Assembly: GCA_036583965.1 (NCBI GenBank)
Contig: JAZBQD010000027.1
Location: 20,945,001-21,009,000 of the forward strand
Origin: Prunella strophiata
Lineage: Eukaryota; Chordata; Aves; Passeriformes; Prunellidae
Direction: 5' to 3'
Length of the DNA: 64,000 nt
Below, one piece after another: positions 1-13,712 of the stretch. Below the pieces are notes generated by a model. That model worked only from the letters and a program-made list of their open reading frames with translations, was not told the DNA's origin and made no database searches. Position 1 is the stretch's first letter; every line of letters begins with the position of its first letter. Both the position numbers and the translations under genes were made by a program.

Positions 1-1139
1 TTCAGAATCCCCCTGAACTGAGTAACAGACAAATTCCTTTGAAGAAAGGACTGAAAATGAGGATACCTTTTAACAGAAGTTACTAGCTTCTTTTAAGAAA
101 AGAGTCCACAGTTTTGCCCTGATTAAAAGCAAAACATTCATTTTAAAATATTAGATATAACAATTTCTTGAAAAAGTTGTTTGAGAGAAACAGAGCTATG
201 TGTGCAGCTGAATGAAAAGTTTAAAACCAGGAGCACGTGTGCAATGCTCAGAATGTTATCTAAGACTTCAAAGCAGCAGCTGTGAAGAATCAAAACTCAG
301 AAATGAAGATCATAGGAAGCAGGACCTTATCAAGTAAAATGTGAGAGTAATAGACCAAGTAACAAACCATGAAGTATGGGGGCATGAAATTAGGATAAAA
401 TTCTTACTGAGCAGAAAAAAATGAACTGCCAAGAAGCAGGGAAAAACATTTTGTAAGAGTATTCACTTTTTTTTGCCTGTTATAAAAACTGAGTGTGGCT
501 CACAGAATTAATACTTTAAAGCTATGTTTGGGAAATATGGTGAGATTTACCAGGTTGATTTTAGCTAAATTCAGCTTGTTGTGAGTTTTACCTCATTCCC
601 AGTCAGCTGAGCACACACCAGACAGACCAGTGGAATTAGCACCTACTGAAAGAGTGTCTGAAGCTTGTTAAATCAACTTTATATTAAAACAACATCAATG
701 AATTTCAGCAAATATACAGTTTCGTCAAAAATCAAAACGTTTTGTAAATAATAGGTAGTCATTTCTGGGGTTGATGGTGATGATGACAGTATCATGAAAA
801 CATAACCTTGTTTGAGCTGATGAATAATCCTTTTACCCTCAAATCCTGACTTCAGCAGTCATCAGCAGCAGGAATTTCTGGTAAACAGGAAGAAGAATGA
901 AGGATTTCTTCAGCACCTTCTCAGTTACCACAAAATAAACTGGCTTTCTGAGCTGGACTGCTGGGGTTGCTTGCTGCTGAACAGAGAGAGACACCCAGCT
1001 GACATAAGCTTGACCTCAGAGATACATTTATACATTTCAAATTTTAGTTAGATAATGAGTGAAGGTATTTTGCTTCCCTTAAATGTTTTTCTATGGTTAA
1101 GCCAGTACCTCCTTAGATAAGGAAGGAACAAAGAATAAT

Positions 1140-2700
1140 GCACCTCTGTTTACATCTGTTACACCATTTATCATTACATAGACTTGACCTTATCCACTCC
1201 TCCATTCTTTTTTTAAGTGACAAATCCTGATCTCTCTCATCTTATGGTGATGCCATATTTCTGGTCATCTGTGCTTTCCCTTCTGGTTCTGTGATATCAT
1301 TTTTTAATTTGGTGAGGCTAAAACTACACATGATATTCTAGACATGACAACAACATGGGTCTTTTATGATAACTTAAAAATGTACCTCTTCTATATTTTG
1401 TTACTCTCTGGATCAGTCCTTGAGTCCTTTTTTGAGACTGTACCATAGTTAAAACATTTCTTCTGGCCTCAAGGCTGACTTAAATGACAGGTTATATGCT
1501 ACAATAGTTAGTTCAGAAACACCATGTATGAGTTCCTCTAAAATACTGCTTGGAGCAACATTTCCTCAAGGCAATTCTTGTTCAATACCATTTATTTCAG
1601 ATGTTAACAGACTTTGAGAAAATTCCTCAGCAGTTGAGAATCTCTCTTTCTTTGTTGTGAACATCAGTGAAAACAATTAATTTAGTTTTCAATATTAAAT
1701 TAATTATTAATTAGTCATATTATTAATAATACCTCAATTGCCTATCTTCCCAGTTATCTCTCTGGGCCTCCTGCTTCCAGTATGACTGTTTTAACAAAAA
1801 AGAATTACTAACTTCTGTGTCCATAGGAAGTTGATTCTCAAAATACTGTGGTTTATATTTAAATTGGCAGATTTTATGCTTTTTTTCCAATATCTTTCTC
1901 TGTCTTTGAGAAGACTTACACTTTTGAAGACTAGTTTTCCAAAATCATCTACATTCTGTTGTTTTCAATTTGGCATTGGGGTTTGGATTTTTTTTTTTTT
2001 TTTTTTGCTTATGAGAACTAATTTTTATAAGTTACAAAAAAAGAGATGAGTTATATATGATTATTCTGAGACTCTCATACTTGTCTCCAGCTGCTTCCAT
2101 GCTGTTTGCATGCATATCTTTTTAGATGTTCTTTTCACTTTTCTTTTATCTAACTTCTTCATTTTCGTTTCCTCGCTCTCTCAAAGTTAAATATTACTGC
2201 AGTGGGGGTTTTTTTTATCCTTTTCCTTCTCAACAAGCATGTTGAGTTTCAGTCCAGAAGTGGTTCTCTGAAAGCTACTTCTTGAATTGTGTCCTATGCA
2301 CTACTTCAGAACTAAATCAGCTTGTCTTCTTGTGGGTTGTCTGATTCCTTGGTACAAGCAGCAATCATTTATGGTATGTAAATCTTCATTTCTTTTGTCA
2401 CTTCCTGATTTAAGGCTGTATGTGTTGGAGCACATGAAGTTATTCATTATTGTGTAAACTCTCTGGACAGCCTGTGTAATTTCACTTAACTTGTTGCCTT
2501 TATGTCACCATCTCCATCGTGTGGTCAGCAATGCAGCCCTGGTGTTATAGTCTCCCTAACCAGGTGTGGATTGTGAAATAGCTCCTGGGATATGTTGATA
2601 GAAATAACTTCCCTTAGTATATTACTTCAGTTCTCAGGGGCACTTTGTATAATCCAGTAATACAGTGTTCCTTTGATACTTCTCCTTCCTCTAATTTTCA
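1140..2700 (-). mobile_element. ancient degraded CR1/L3-type LINE fragment
   Basis: Read on the minus strand, several stretches resemble the reverse-transcriptase and endonuclease regions of old amniote CR1/L3 LINEs. The clearest are about 1320-1420, 1480-1660 (around GACTTAAATGACAGGTTA) and 2310-2580 (around TTGTGGGTTGTCTGATTCC). The order along the sequence fits one element, with the 3' side at the left and the 5' side at the right. It is heavily mutated, with no open frame left and no target-site duplication seen. Family assignment is by eye from remembered consensus sequence; RepeatMasker would decide family and limits. Confidence 0.5.
1988..2006. repeat. poly(T) tract
   Basis: Uninterrupted run of 19 T, inside the region assigned to the old antisense LINE. 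Confidence 0.9.
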
Positions 2701-4799
2701 AAGACCATCTTTTTCATCTAAGACCAAATTATTTAAAAATTTAAATATGTTTGAATTTTATATGAATATGCTTAAGATACAGTTAAAAATAGTTGTATAA
2801 ATGAAACACTCTGAATTCTTTTTTCCTTCTTTCCACAAAATAAAAAGATACTCTGAATTTGTGAAATTTGTTCAGATTCAACAAGAAGCTTAATGTCCAT
2901 TTCTAAATCTTTCCCAGCTAGAACTTCTGTTATTTCCATTGCTCTGTTTCTGCCATTTTTTGTGGCCAATAAGATTTCATCATACCTTTTCAAGCTACAG
3001 CTCTTGAAACAGAAGACCATTCCAGATTTTTCTGTAGTCATAGCGGAAACCTTGACACAAAGCTGTTTTCTTTATCCATTTATTTCTTCACCATTTGAAG
3101 TCACCCTGAGTTTTTCAGGGGAATGCAAAACATTTTTCCATGCTTTACCTGTGAAAGACAGCAAGTACTCTGTTGTTTACTGGCACTAACAATATTTCTC
3201 CATTTGTCTCCACACAGCATTTATTTTATATTTCCACTCTATCTTATTGACTATTTTGTGATTACATTCATTCCCTTGTGCTGCCACATTCTATAGATAG
3301 TTTTTTCTGCAATATATTTTGACACACAAAGTGAACTTATTGAATTTCTCTCTACTTGGTATTACAGGATAGCTTTTCTCCTCAGCAGTTGTATGTGTCT
3401 GACAGCACTAGCCCTTTTCTTCCTCCCATTGTTTAGATCATCTTTGGCACTTAGGTTCTTTGCTCCAGCAGCCAGAGCTGTCTCACACTGCACTGAGCTG
3501 CCCTGCATCGAAGCCTGCTCGCTTTGTGTCAGTCCCTTCACCACCAATAACCTGTATCAGAAGTGCCCCACACTCAGCAAACCCCCTCCCAGCTGTTCCA
3601 TGACTTTCCTAATTCATAGTTCAACATGAAACAAAGGATTGACCAGGACATGGGAAACATTGGTGGTTCTTTTCAGTCAAGAGTCAGGCAGACAGTCTCA
3701 GTTTACTGAATTTCTCCTGCAGTGGGTCCCCTTCCATGCCACAGCCTGTCTCAGCAGCAGAGCCTTAAACCTCCCTGAAAGGGAAAAGACAAGGCATCCC
3801 TGTTTCTGTGCAGCACAGCTGCCACAGAAACAGCTTCTGGCAAAACTTATGGCACCTCCAGAAGTGCACTGGTATTACCCTCACTGATGTTCAGTTTTCC
3901 CCATAAATATTTGCTGACACAAAGCCATCTTGAAGGACCAGCATAAATGAAGTTGTCCAAGAAGTTGTGCTTTCTAGTCAGGAGTCCAGGTAAAAAGGAT
4001 CCTCCAGCTGAAAGGATCACACTTCCTGCTTTCCAGTCAAAGCAGACTCATAAACTAGACAGTGTCCCATTTTCTAAGGGCCCATTCTCCCAAGTAACTG
4101 GAAGTTTTCCAGTGTCTCCTTCATGACTTGATTTGAAGGAATGGGACACATGTTGAAGTTATAAAATATTGCTCCTTGATGCTTTTGACAGTGTGTTTCA
4201 AAGAGAAAAAGGAAACTTAACAATCTATAAGTTACAAAACAGCAAAGCTTCATATTGCTCCTATTTTATATTTATATTACATATTAATATTAGTCCATGA
4301 AGCTTACAGAAAGTATAAAGTCATAGGAACATGTCAAACAAAAGGCTGGGAAACCTAGTGTGAGGACAAAACTGCAGTGTATCAAGAAATTCAGGTGGAC
4401 AGGAGTGTCAGGAAAAACTGCAAAAAATCTGCAACTGATAAACTCATTTTCCCTCAACTGGGTATCCATTGCAGTAGCCAGCAAAACATTGCAGGTACAT
4501 ACCTAAAAACAATGCACTATAAATAATGTGCTGTATTTTTTTGAAGTAGGGCTTGAAAAATTATCCTTCAGCACTCTACCCTCTTGCATGACCCTGCTGA
4601 GCTGGTTGTTTGTGCTGGCTGTGGTGACATCTGTTGCTGGGAAATGAATTGTTTCCCTACGTCACTGGTTTCAAACAACTCTATTTTTGCCATATACAGT
4701 GAAAGGGTGAAACGAAAGAGACTTCTGGTCCTTAAGCAGCAGCAGCATTGGAAGGCCAAGTGTCTGTTTTAAGATATTCCAAGTGCCAAAAATGGTCTG

Positions 4800-4827
4800 A
4801 GTTTCAGGCTTTTCAAAGCCTGAAACT
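4800..4827. repeat. 28-bp inverted repeat, 13-bp arms
   Basis: Arms AGTTTCAGGCTTT (4800-4812) and AAAGCCTGAAACT (4815-4827) are exact reverse complements separated by only two bases (TC). The surroundings are AT-rich with no other structure. Confidence 0.9.
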
Positions 4828-6305
4828 ATTAGTTTCTAATATTCTATCAATAAATTACGATTACTTGAAAAAAATCCTTTGATCTCACTGGGTGTTTCCT
4901 AGACAGAGTTTTCAATACTGATTTGGACTCAGTAAAACATAACACAAAGAAGTCCAAATTTTAAAAGATGCTACCCAATAAACAATAATTATTTCCTCTG
5001 TCCCATGTATTTCTGGTGATATCACTTGGGAAAGCAGAGGTGAGGGATAACAAACTTCATCAAAGCAGCTCCTTTTCTGTGAATTCAATCTATACAGAGG
5101 AACAACTGCAAAATTAACAGTAGCAGGAGTTCTGGGGCTCTTGCAATGAAACAGATGAAATTTCCAAAGAATTTTCTTTCACTATGTGTAATCCTTTGTC
5201 TGGATACAGGTTTAACAATACATGAAAAGTTTACTTCTGTGATCATAATGATCACTCCCTTTGAGGGATTACAAGACACCAGTACCATCGAGCTTCTCAG
5301 GGCTTTAAATTGCTAGAGAATTCAGAAGTTCTGAAATTGATGCTGAGCATCTGATATTGCAATCATTCCTCAATGGAAGAGCTGAAAAGGGAAAAAAGAC
5401 TCACTGCAGGGAGTGCTGTCACGCTGCAGGGCAGATATTCTAGCAAAAGATAGGATAAGGCATTAACATCCCTGCTTTGACTCTGCTATGAAAAGCTCTA
5501 TATTTTGTTCCTGTTTAAGACTCCTGCCAGAAGCACATGCAGGCATTGACAATGGAGGTGCTAAGAGGGTCTGCAGGGTATGACCTGCCCTGACACTGGA
5601 AGCAGCACTGTGGTCTTTCTGACCAAAAACTTGATCCATTACTTTGTGTTAAGGATTTCACACTGACACAAACTAGAGACAGAATCAAAAACTTGCTTTC
5701 TCTGCTAGCATCTGATTTGCTTTTTTCTTCATCTCAATAGCCAGCTCCATGGTAGCCAAGAGCTGAAACAACCCATTTCTGGAAGTAGGGGAAATGAGAA
5801 AATTACAGGGCAGATGCAGAAGATCGTACGAAAGGAAAACACCAGATTTTTTTCCTCTCAAGTAATGCATATATATTTAGATGCACTTACAGTGAACATG
5901 TAATATACCAAACCACCACCCTCAAGTCAAGTCAAAAATAATAAATAGTATTAGTGACTTGCTCCTGCAATATTTGCCATTTCAGGGGCAGTACCAACCT
6001 CTGAACTTATTTTGCATGCTTTACTTGATGTCCTCTCACTATAAACCTATTACCATTAATAACCATCCCAGTGATTTCAACTGGAAGATAATTTAGGCTG
6101 AACATTGCTTTGGTTTAACAACTGAATAGATGTAAATTCAATCCCTTTTTGCACCTTGTTCAATAGAATTGTCCATCAAAGGAGGCCTGATCCTTCATCT
6201 AACCTGCCCCCATCACTTCACTGCTGCAAAATACTCACAGATTTCAGTACAAGGCTGACTGGAAATGATCCATGCCATGTAACAGACCAGGCTCAAGCCA
6301 AGAGC

Positions 6306-6434
6306 CAGCAGTGGTGGGATGACCCCACAGCCTGTTGGTGTCCCCAGCAGTGGGGGGATGACCCCACAGCCTGTTGGTGTCCCCAGCAGTGGGGGGATGA
6401 CCCCACAGCCTGTTGGTGTCCCCAGCAGTGGTGG
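6306..6434. repeat. 39-bp minisatellite, about 3.3 copies
   Basis: Units start at 6306, 6345 and 6384, with a 12-base partial copy at 6423-6434. Copies are nearly identical; the main difference is a T/G change near the unit start (TGGTGGGATG against TGGGGGGATG). Because 39 is a multiple of three, it produces artificial repetitive open frames on both strands, which should not be taken as genes. Confidence 0.95.
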
Positions 6435-8854
6435 CACAGGCAGAGCCCTGCACTCAGGCCCTTGCCTGCCTCCACACTGACAGAGAGGGGGAGAAGAATC
6501 ACACCTCCAGTGCCTGATTACCTAAGGACTTGCACTAAATCCAGCTCAGCTGAATTCTAGAGCTAGCCTCAATATGTAACTCCAGATCTCACACAAACAC
6601 TCCTTCTAAGAATAATTTCCCCATCATATGTGCAGTTTTTACAGAGTGTTAATAGATCCTGCTTCGTGGCCCTACATAACCAGCTTCTTTCCAGACAAAC
6701 TCAGAAGTGTCATTCTCACTCTCTTTAGTAAGAAGGGCATAAAGTAGTGCACTATCAAGGCCAGTCACCTCACACAGGGATACCTGGTAGTACAAAAACC
6801 AGTCTGGTTACAGAAGACTACACCAGCTAAGAAACTCTGTACAGAAATAGCAAAACAGCTTTTGAAACAGAACCTGAAGATATCTTTGCAAGGTTAATAC
6901 AGAGCCCTCAGGCTAGCAGGCATCTTGTGTTCATTATTCTCTGCCCAGGAAGCATTTATCACTATGAATTCATTGAAAATTTTGAAGCACGATAATATGA
7001 GGCAAGCAGACTTGCAGGAAAAGCTCTTCCTTTGCTACAATCTGTTCAGGAGAGAAAGGAAAGGATATTTGTATGTGTGTGTAGGAGACAGAGAGGTTTG
7101 AGGCGGGGGAGTATACCCAGAGGAAATACAAATACCATTTCACAGTGCAAGTGTGAGTGTGAGAACAGTTTTTGTCTTTTATCTAATATTTGTGTAGCTT
7201 CCATGAGTGTATAAAGGAAACCTAATCCTGCTAATTTAAACCAGCTGCAATGACTTGCAAAAATTTAAACAAGCTGCTATTGAAACTTCAGGGGGAAATA
7301 TTTTAAAAGTGATTGTCTTTTTGACATTTAAAATAAGGGGATAGATGTTCTCTTTAATTATCTAACCAAAAAAAGCACTTTTTGTTACTATTAGAACTAT
7401 GACCACATTGTTCTATTATGATGATATTTGTATTTAGCTTTCAGTACCTCATGGTGCTAAAATTTTGGAAAAAACACTTTAATCTCAGCAAAAGTAGAAA
7501 TAATCCAGTTTGCAAACAGCAGCAGAGTGTGGGGCTGGGTGAGCAGCAGGTGCTGTCCATGGTGCTCTGCCAGGCCACAGCTTCCATAGGCTGTGAAACC
7601 CAAGAGCTGCAATTCTAATGTGTGCCCCAGGATTGATGTGGTGAAACATAAAAAGTCTGGGTTTGGTCCCCATTCTGCAAATTCTCTTACTTCAGCATTG
7701 TCTTAGCCATGCCACAAGTTAGGATTTTTCCTAGCTTGACTCTGCAACCTTACTTATATTGAATATCATTTATTCTCAAGACATTCCTTCACTTAATTGC
7801 AGAGTGAGGTCCATGCCATCTCTGAGTAAGGGAGAACTTTAAGACAGATGTTGAAAGAAGTGCAGCAGATGTTTAATGGAGAAACAGACAGATTTCTGTA
7901 ATAAAATGCATGCCACAAAAGTCAATAAAACTTTAAAAAGGCAAACTGTACTTAAGGAAGAGGATGCAAATATCCAGGATTTCAATACTGATCTGCAATT
8001 TCTAACTAACCCAAGTGATGAGCCACAGTCCCATTAACAATGGCATTTAATCTTAAGAAAATAGCATTTCAGGAAAGATTTTATATCCATGGTTTTGTGC
8101 TACACACAAAGCCTAGCTTTCAGGGCACACCTGACAAGAAGCTCATTCTTGGGCTTGCATTATACACCATGAGATTCCACACTGCTTATCCAGTTTTACT
8201 CCTTAACAGCCCCACCTCTTATGGTAAATTTCACCTGTCTCTGCAATGGTTTCCTTGCATTAATTCAGTTTAGGAATTGAAATGAACACAGGAAAAAAAA
8301 TAAATCAATGAGAGGCTTAATCAATATGGCCAACCTACTGCATTAGATTGTTTCACTCAATTACATTTCTTTTACATAGCTTAATTTAGATAACTGTCAG
8401 GTAAAAGAGGGAAAAATAGTTCTATACAATTAGTGCAACAGAAGGTACCAACTGATTTAAGCAGCTGGCCAAAGCAGTTAGCAATGCATCTATCCCTTGG
8501 TTAAATTACTCTCCTGGATCTGCATAATACATGCATGACTGATATTTTTATCTAGAGCATTAAACCTAATGGCTGGTTAGTTGAAATACAAAACTGTTCT
8601 GAACAAATTCATGAAGTTCAAAGAGCTGGTATAGATCCCATCTGTCAATGCATTTTAGTGGTCCCTGCAGCCCCATACTGAAAAATCTAAAAGACTCTGC
8701 ATTTATAAAGGACTGGACACGTAATGGCAGATGCTTGAGTTTAACTATGTATTGATAAAGTATTCTGAAGATGTTTTCAGAATCCTAGGTGTAATAGCTC
8801 AGCCAACTACAGCAAACAGCTAACTACACTTCTTTGTGTTTTCTTTCTCTGCAG

Positions 8855-8881
8855 GTATACCCAGTATTTCCAGTATTGGTA
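8855..8881 (+). CDS. NTNG1: NTNG1 27-nt microexon (Ile-Pro-Ser-Ile-Ser-Ser-Ile-Gly)
   Basis: A pyrimidine-rich acceptor (TTTCTTTCTCTGCAG) precedes GTATACCCAGTATTTCCAG, and the exon ends in GGTA before a consensus GTAAGT donor. Read as two bases, eight codons and one base, it gives IPSISSIG, the characteristic netrin-G1 sequence right after laminin-EGF 1. The closing A combines with AC of the exon at 25498 to give Asn, reproducing the family's ...SSIG-N-CECFGH... junction. With the last exon it gives Thr, and with the exon at 18472 it gives Asn. The first two bases (GT) should complete a TGT cysteine codon begun by the unseen upstream exon. The exon is too short for gene finders that lack homology; the call rests on sequence, both splice sites and the phase match. 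Confidence 0.93.
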
Positions 8882-11800
8882 GTAAGTAATAAAACCAGTA
8901 TTGTTTTGCATTGTCATTCAGCTTCATGGATCTGATTTCCCAACATCCCTTTCTGGTGTAGATAATGTTTCTCTGACAGCATGCCCTGTGGTGCAGGGGC
9001 TGTGTATTGGCTTTCCTCTCTGGCATTAACATGTAACTGTTATTATGTGGTCAGAGACAATGTCACTCCTTACATCTGCATTCAGCCCCAGATTTTCTGA
9101 TCGATTCTTATCAGCAGATGAGCACTGAGTCCTATAAAACTAGTGTGACACAAAGAATTAAGACACTGCTGCAGAGAAAATATTTGTTGAGCATTTTGAA
9201 GACTAGTGTTTGCTAATAACAGAAGTATAGGACCAATCATTTTCACGTATGTATATGTGTGTGTAAATTCAAAGAGCAAATGGAAAAGCTTATAAATGGA
9301 ATAGCTTTCATTTCTATGAAGCAGATGAGCAAATGCAGTGTATCTGCTGAAATCTGCATTAACTCTAGTGGGCTTTGAACTCAGCTTTACTCCACAAAAT
9401 AAATAGAATTGTGTTCCTTCACAGAAAAATCCTTTCCTGTATGCAATCAAAGTACCAAAATACAACTCTTAAAGTATAACAAAACCATGACACCGTTATG
9501 TAAAGAACTACTGTATCAATGAAATACATGATTACTGAAACAAAGCATGTGAAGAGACCAAGTGCACAGCAGCTGAGCTGTGAGCCTCGGCTGAGTTCCA
9601 CAGCTGAGGAGTGCACACAGCCATGGCACGTTAGTTAATTGCCAATAAAGCAGGGAGGGAGAAATGGGATCCTGCTGTGACTCAAGAAAAGAATACTCCC
9701 CACAGCCTCAGCTTTGCAAATACTTTGGACACAACTAGCATAATACAGGACAATCACAGTTATAAAATATCACAGTTGTTAAATGCAATTTGCCATACCC
9801 CGTATCCAAGTGAAAAGTTTTTAACAATTTGGGTAAAACTGTCTCACTTCTTATGATGTAGGGTCAGGACTATCAATTTATAATCAACTCAGTTTACTTA
9901 AGCTCATGAATAGCACTGATTTGTTAAACTCCAGACAGGCAAGTTAAATGCCACCAAAACTATCTCCCTTGCAAGTGCATGCAGTGTTAGCAGCTGAATG
10001 CCATAGCATCTGTTTTCTGCTTTAAATAGAAAAACAGCATCAATGACAATAATGTGCAAATGAAAGCCTTAAATCTTAATAATGTCATTTGTCTGCTCTA
10101 GTGTTTCCTCTGGTATTTGCACGCCTGCAGATTCATAGTAATGTGCTATTTTCAAAATTTTGTGTTTATACATGTTTCATTACCAAAAAAAAATTAACTA
10201 AATGGAAGAGAATAAGTTTATGTCACCATTCTCAGAAATAATCCTGCCATTAATAACAGAAATGGGATGAATGGGAAATAGCTCTTTGGAGTTTGATTGT
10301 GCTATAGTTTCTTAGTATTACTGTGTTGCATGGTCTATATGGTTGTGTTTTCACTTCACCCTCCATACAGCCTTCGTCACCACATCTACCATTTCTGAGC
10401 ATCAGCAGATGTTGGCCTTTGAAAACTTAATAGGGAAACTCAAATACCTTTTGAACAATGGTGAGCTGAAAGGATGCATTGTTGACCTCTTTGTATTTTA
10501 CACTGGCGTGATTAGTACAGTTTATTTATTAGAAACAGAGAAAATTCTGTTTAATATTCTATAGGAAATACAAGAGTTTCTGCAAATCTGTTTCATCTTT
10601 AGTCTGCTGTAAATGTCTTGGGATAATATGTGGTAGAATTCAACATGTTTCTTTGCCTTCCTGAAAAGGGTGAAGTATGAGCATCTCTTCATGAGCACAA
10701 GTAAATACTGATACTCTGCTTGCTTTTTCCATGTGATTTTTCTTAAATAGCTCAGGGGAGAAATAACTCTATTGCTTAATGTTCTGAACACATTTCCTTA
10801 ACATCGGAATAGCAGAATTTTTGTTAAACAAGGATAGAATCCATAAATTTATCCTGTTCTCAAAGAGAATTTAACAGAAGTCAAATTAACACACAAAACC
10901 AAACAAGATTAATTAGTCGTGGCTGCTTTAATGGATTCTGCATGATTTTTGTTTTGTCTATGCTAACACAGTATTTGTTTTCATATCAGCAGAGTTTTTT
11001 CCCATCTGGGGGTAGGAAGTTACTCTCAGGAGATGCAGTTTGGGTTTCATTTTGCCTGGCAGCAAACACCTACAGGGGGGTATTGGCTTTTGTGTGCTCC
11101 CAGCTTTTTCTAGTTTATAAGGAGGATGGGGTTGGGGCACGGGGGTTAGAAACACTAAACTTCCAGCATGCAAAGATGCCACCTTAAGCAATGTTAATTT
11201 AACACTTTTTTGAGCCTGCAATGAAAGCCAGCAGAGAAAATAAAATATATTAATCTGTGTGCACATATATGTATTATTCTCTATTTTCCTTTTTTTACCT
11301 CAAAGGATTTTGTATTAAAGCAGCTTATCACTAAAATTTGAACACAAAAAAGAAGAGTGGTCATTAGTAAACATCCTTTCTGATCATCTAGAAGAAAACA
11401 AAGCAAACAAAAAAAAAAACCCCAGAGCTTTCCCATTAAGGTCATTTGTACCTGCTGTTGTCTATCAGTTGAATAATAGGTTCTCTGATCATTTCCAGCA
11501 TTCTTGATTACAATGCTGGCTCTTTCAGCATTTTTCTGCCATGTCTGAAAAAAATACTGGTGAAAGTGTTAGCAATTAATGAGTCCCAAAACCATTTCAT
11601 AATTTTAATCAATGCTTATATACAGTATGTAAATATTCTGAAAACTGCATTACTTTACATGCTAAAATAATGATTGTACAATTTTACATAGACCAGTGCA
11701 TCAAAATGTTCATTATTGTGACCAAATACCAACATTCCTAATCTGTACATGTATGCCTTCAAAAAGTTGAGTCTTCTAAACTATTGCTTCTTTTTTTCTG

Positions 11801-13696
11801 TAAAGCATAACTCCACTAATTATGCTAAACAGTTTGTTATAGAGGGTATAATTAGATAGAGGATAAGATAGACATGATGTGCAAATAGCTCTGTGTGGGC
11901 GATTATCACCTTAAAGCCTGCTGCTGGCAGATGAGTCAGAGTTTAGAGACAGACCATGCACCCAAGTGCAAGATGCAATCACAATAACCAAACAGTATTT
12001 TCTGCTTTGTTCTCTGTGGTTTTGTTCTTCCTTATAGTCAATTTTAAATTAAGATATCTTTTTTTAATGATAATGAATGCAAGATGAAGAAGTAAAAAAA
12101 GAGAAAATTACTGAATGGGCACTTTCTTATTTTATTGTTTTCTTAACCTTGAAAAATCTCATAGGTATTTTTTTGGAGCTAAAATAGTGTCTGGATGGTT
12201 GTAGCTTTATTTGTTTTTCACATTTGTAATGAAATTCTAATGTGGTAAATATATATCTTAAAAGGTGGTGAGAGCAAATACTAGTGGATTTTTGTTTTTC
12301 TTTTTTAATAACAACACAAAGTATTTTGGACCTGATTTTGCCCTTTTGCAGTAACCAAGAAGTTCTCTTATTAAACCTTGAATCGTGTGAGCAAAGCCAT
12401 TACCATGCCAAGCTCTTGACTAGAGTCTATACTCAACACATGTCAGCAGGGCATAAACATGCATAAGTAGGTTGTACATTACTTTTCTATTATTATTTGA
12501 GGTCAAGTTTTACAGAAAGCTGTATTGTTGAGAGACCATTAAGATATTTACCTCCTCAAAACATTAAAATATTGTCTTCAGACTGTATCTATTATTTTGT
12601 ACATATAAGCAAAATGTTCTCATTTCAATTTAATTTTATCCAAATCTGACCTTCTAATAAATAATATTTTTAATCAGGCTTCCAGTCTAAGGCAATCACC
12701 TTATCTAGACAACTGATTATAATATCAAGCCAGTATTTGTTTTCCCTCCTTTAATACTTTGAAGCTCTTGGAATCTTTTGCTTTAAAATTAGATTTTACA
12801 CCATATTAAAACATTACCGAGCTGAAAGAAAATACAAACGGCCTTTGTGGTATAATGTGCTCATTTGAATACTGAATCTGAGAGAAATTTACATTCCAAA
12901 TAATTCCATTAAGGGTAGTTGTACCTGGTAGGAGTCCCAACAAAGCCAGTTTCCTGCTGTAGAGCCAGGGTATGACCCCTGAAGGTAAGGAAGCAGAACT
13001 GAGCCCAGCACAGAGCAGAAATTGTTGTGGAAAATAGATAAATAAATCAAGTGATTTTGAGGGCAGAGTCAGAAACCACCAGTGCTGCCCCAGGGAGCAC
13101 TGAAGGTCCTTGGGATGGGATTTGGGGAAGCCTTTGTTTCAGTTTTGGTTTTGCCAGATCCACCAATTTTAACAGATAAGAAGAGCTGTGCTCAGCAGTC
13201 TCAGACACAGCCACTGACAGTTTAGAGTTGTTTCTCATTCCTCTTTCCAGTTTTCCACCATCACCTTGAGTTAGTTTAAATCAGTCTATCAACCACACAG
13301 TGTTTTCAATGCTTTTTGATTTGCTGTAATATACAGAGAACTACTCCGTTCATAGTTATCTTTCTTTTAACCACTAGTAAATAATCCAGTGATAGGATAC
13401 TCTAGAAATAAGATATCAACATTCCAATATGTACCATGGTACCCATGCAAAACACATGGCACTTGCAATATGCAAGTTGAGCTCAGTTACTCAAGGAAGT
13501 TTATAGAGAGTAGACACAACCCAAAAAGATATTTTAAAATCTAATTATCTAAAAAGCTTGGGGAGAAACTGCCAGGAAAAAAATGCATTTCTATGTTACC
13601 CTCTCATATTTTTCCTTTCTGTTCCTTAAAACACATAATCAGTTTATTTCACAGACTAGACCAAAGAATGAGGTTTCCAAATCAGTGTAGTGATTT

Positions 13697-13712
13697 AAAA
13701 AAAAAAAAAAAA
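13697..13712. repeat. poly(A) tract
   Basis: Run of 16 A in intron sequence. No transposon body was recognised next to it. Confidence 0.85.

Larger units (their letters stand above)
1..8854 (+). other. NTNG1: intron of NTNG1 (3' part) upstream of the microexon
   Basis: No exon is recognisable here. The stretch holds a degraded antisense CR1/L3-like LINE (about 1140-2700), a T tract (1988-2006), a 28-bp near-perfect palindrome (4800-4827) and a 39-bp minisatellite (6306-6434). It ends in a strong acceptor: a pyrimidine-rich run from about 8831 followed by GCAG at 8851-8854. Confidence 0.8.

Noticed and set aside
6156..6560. 134-codon open frame and three minus-strand frames over 6.2-6.5 kb
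   Set aside because: Generated by the 39-bp minisatellite; repetitive, no domain, no splice context.
7032..7214. Cysteine-containing open frame (CKCECENSFC), tested as a possible laminin-EGF 1 exon
   Set aside because: Cysteine spacing does not match a laminin-EGF module, the netrin-G1 sequence expected there is absent, and no suitable splice sites frame it.
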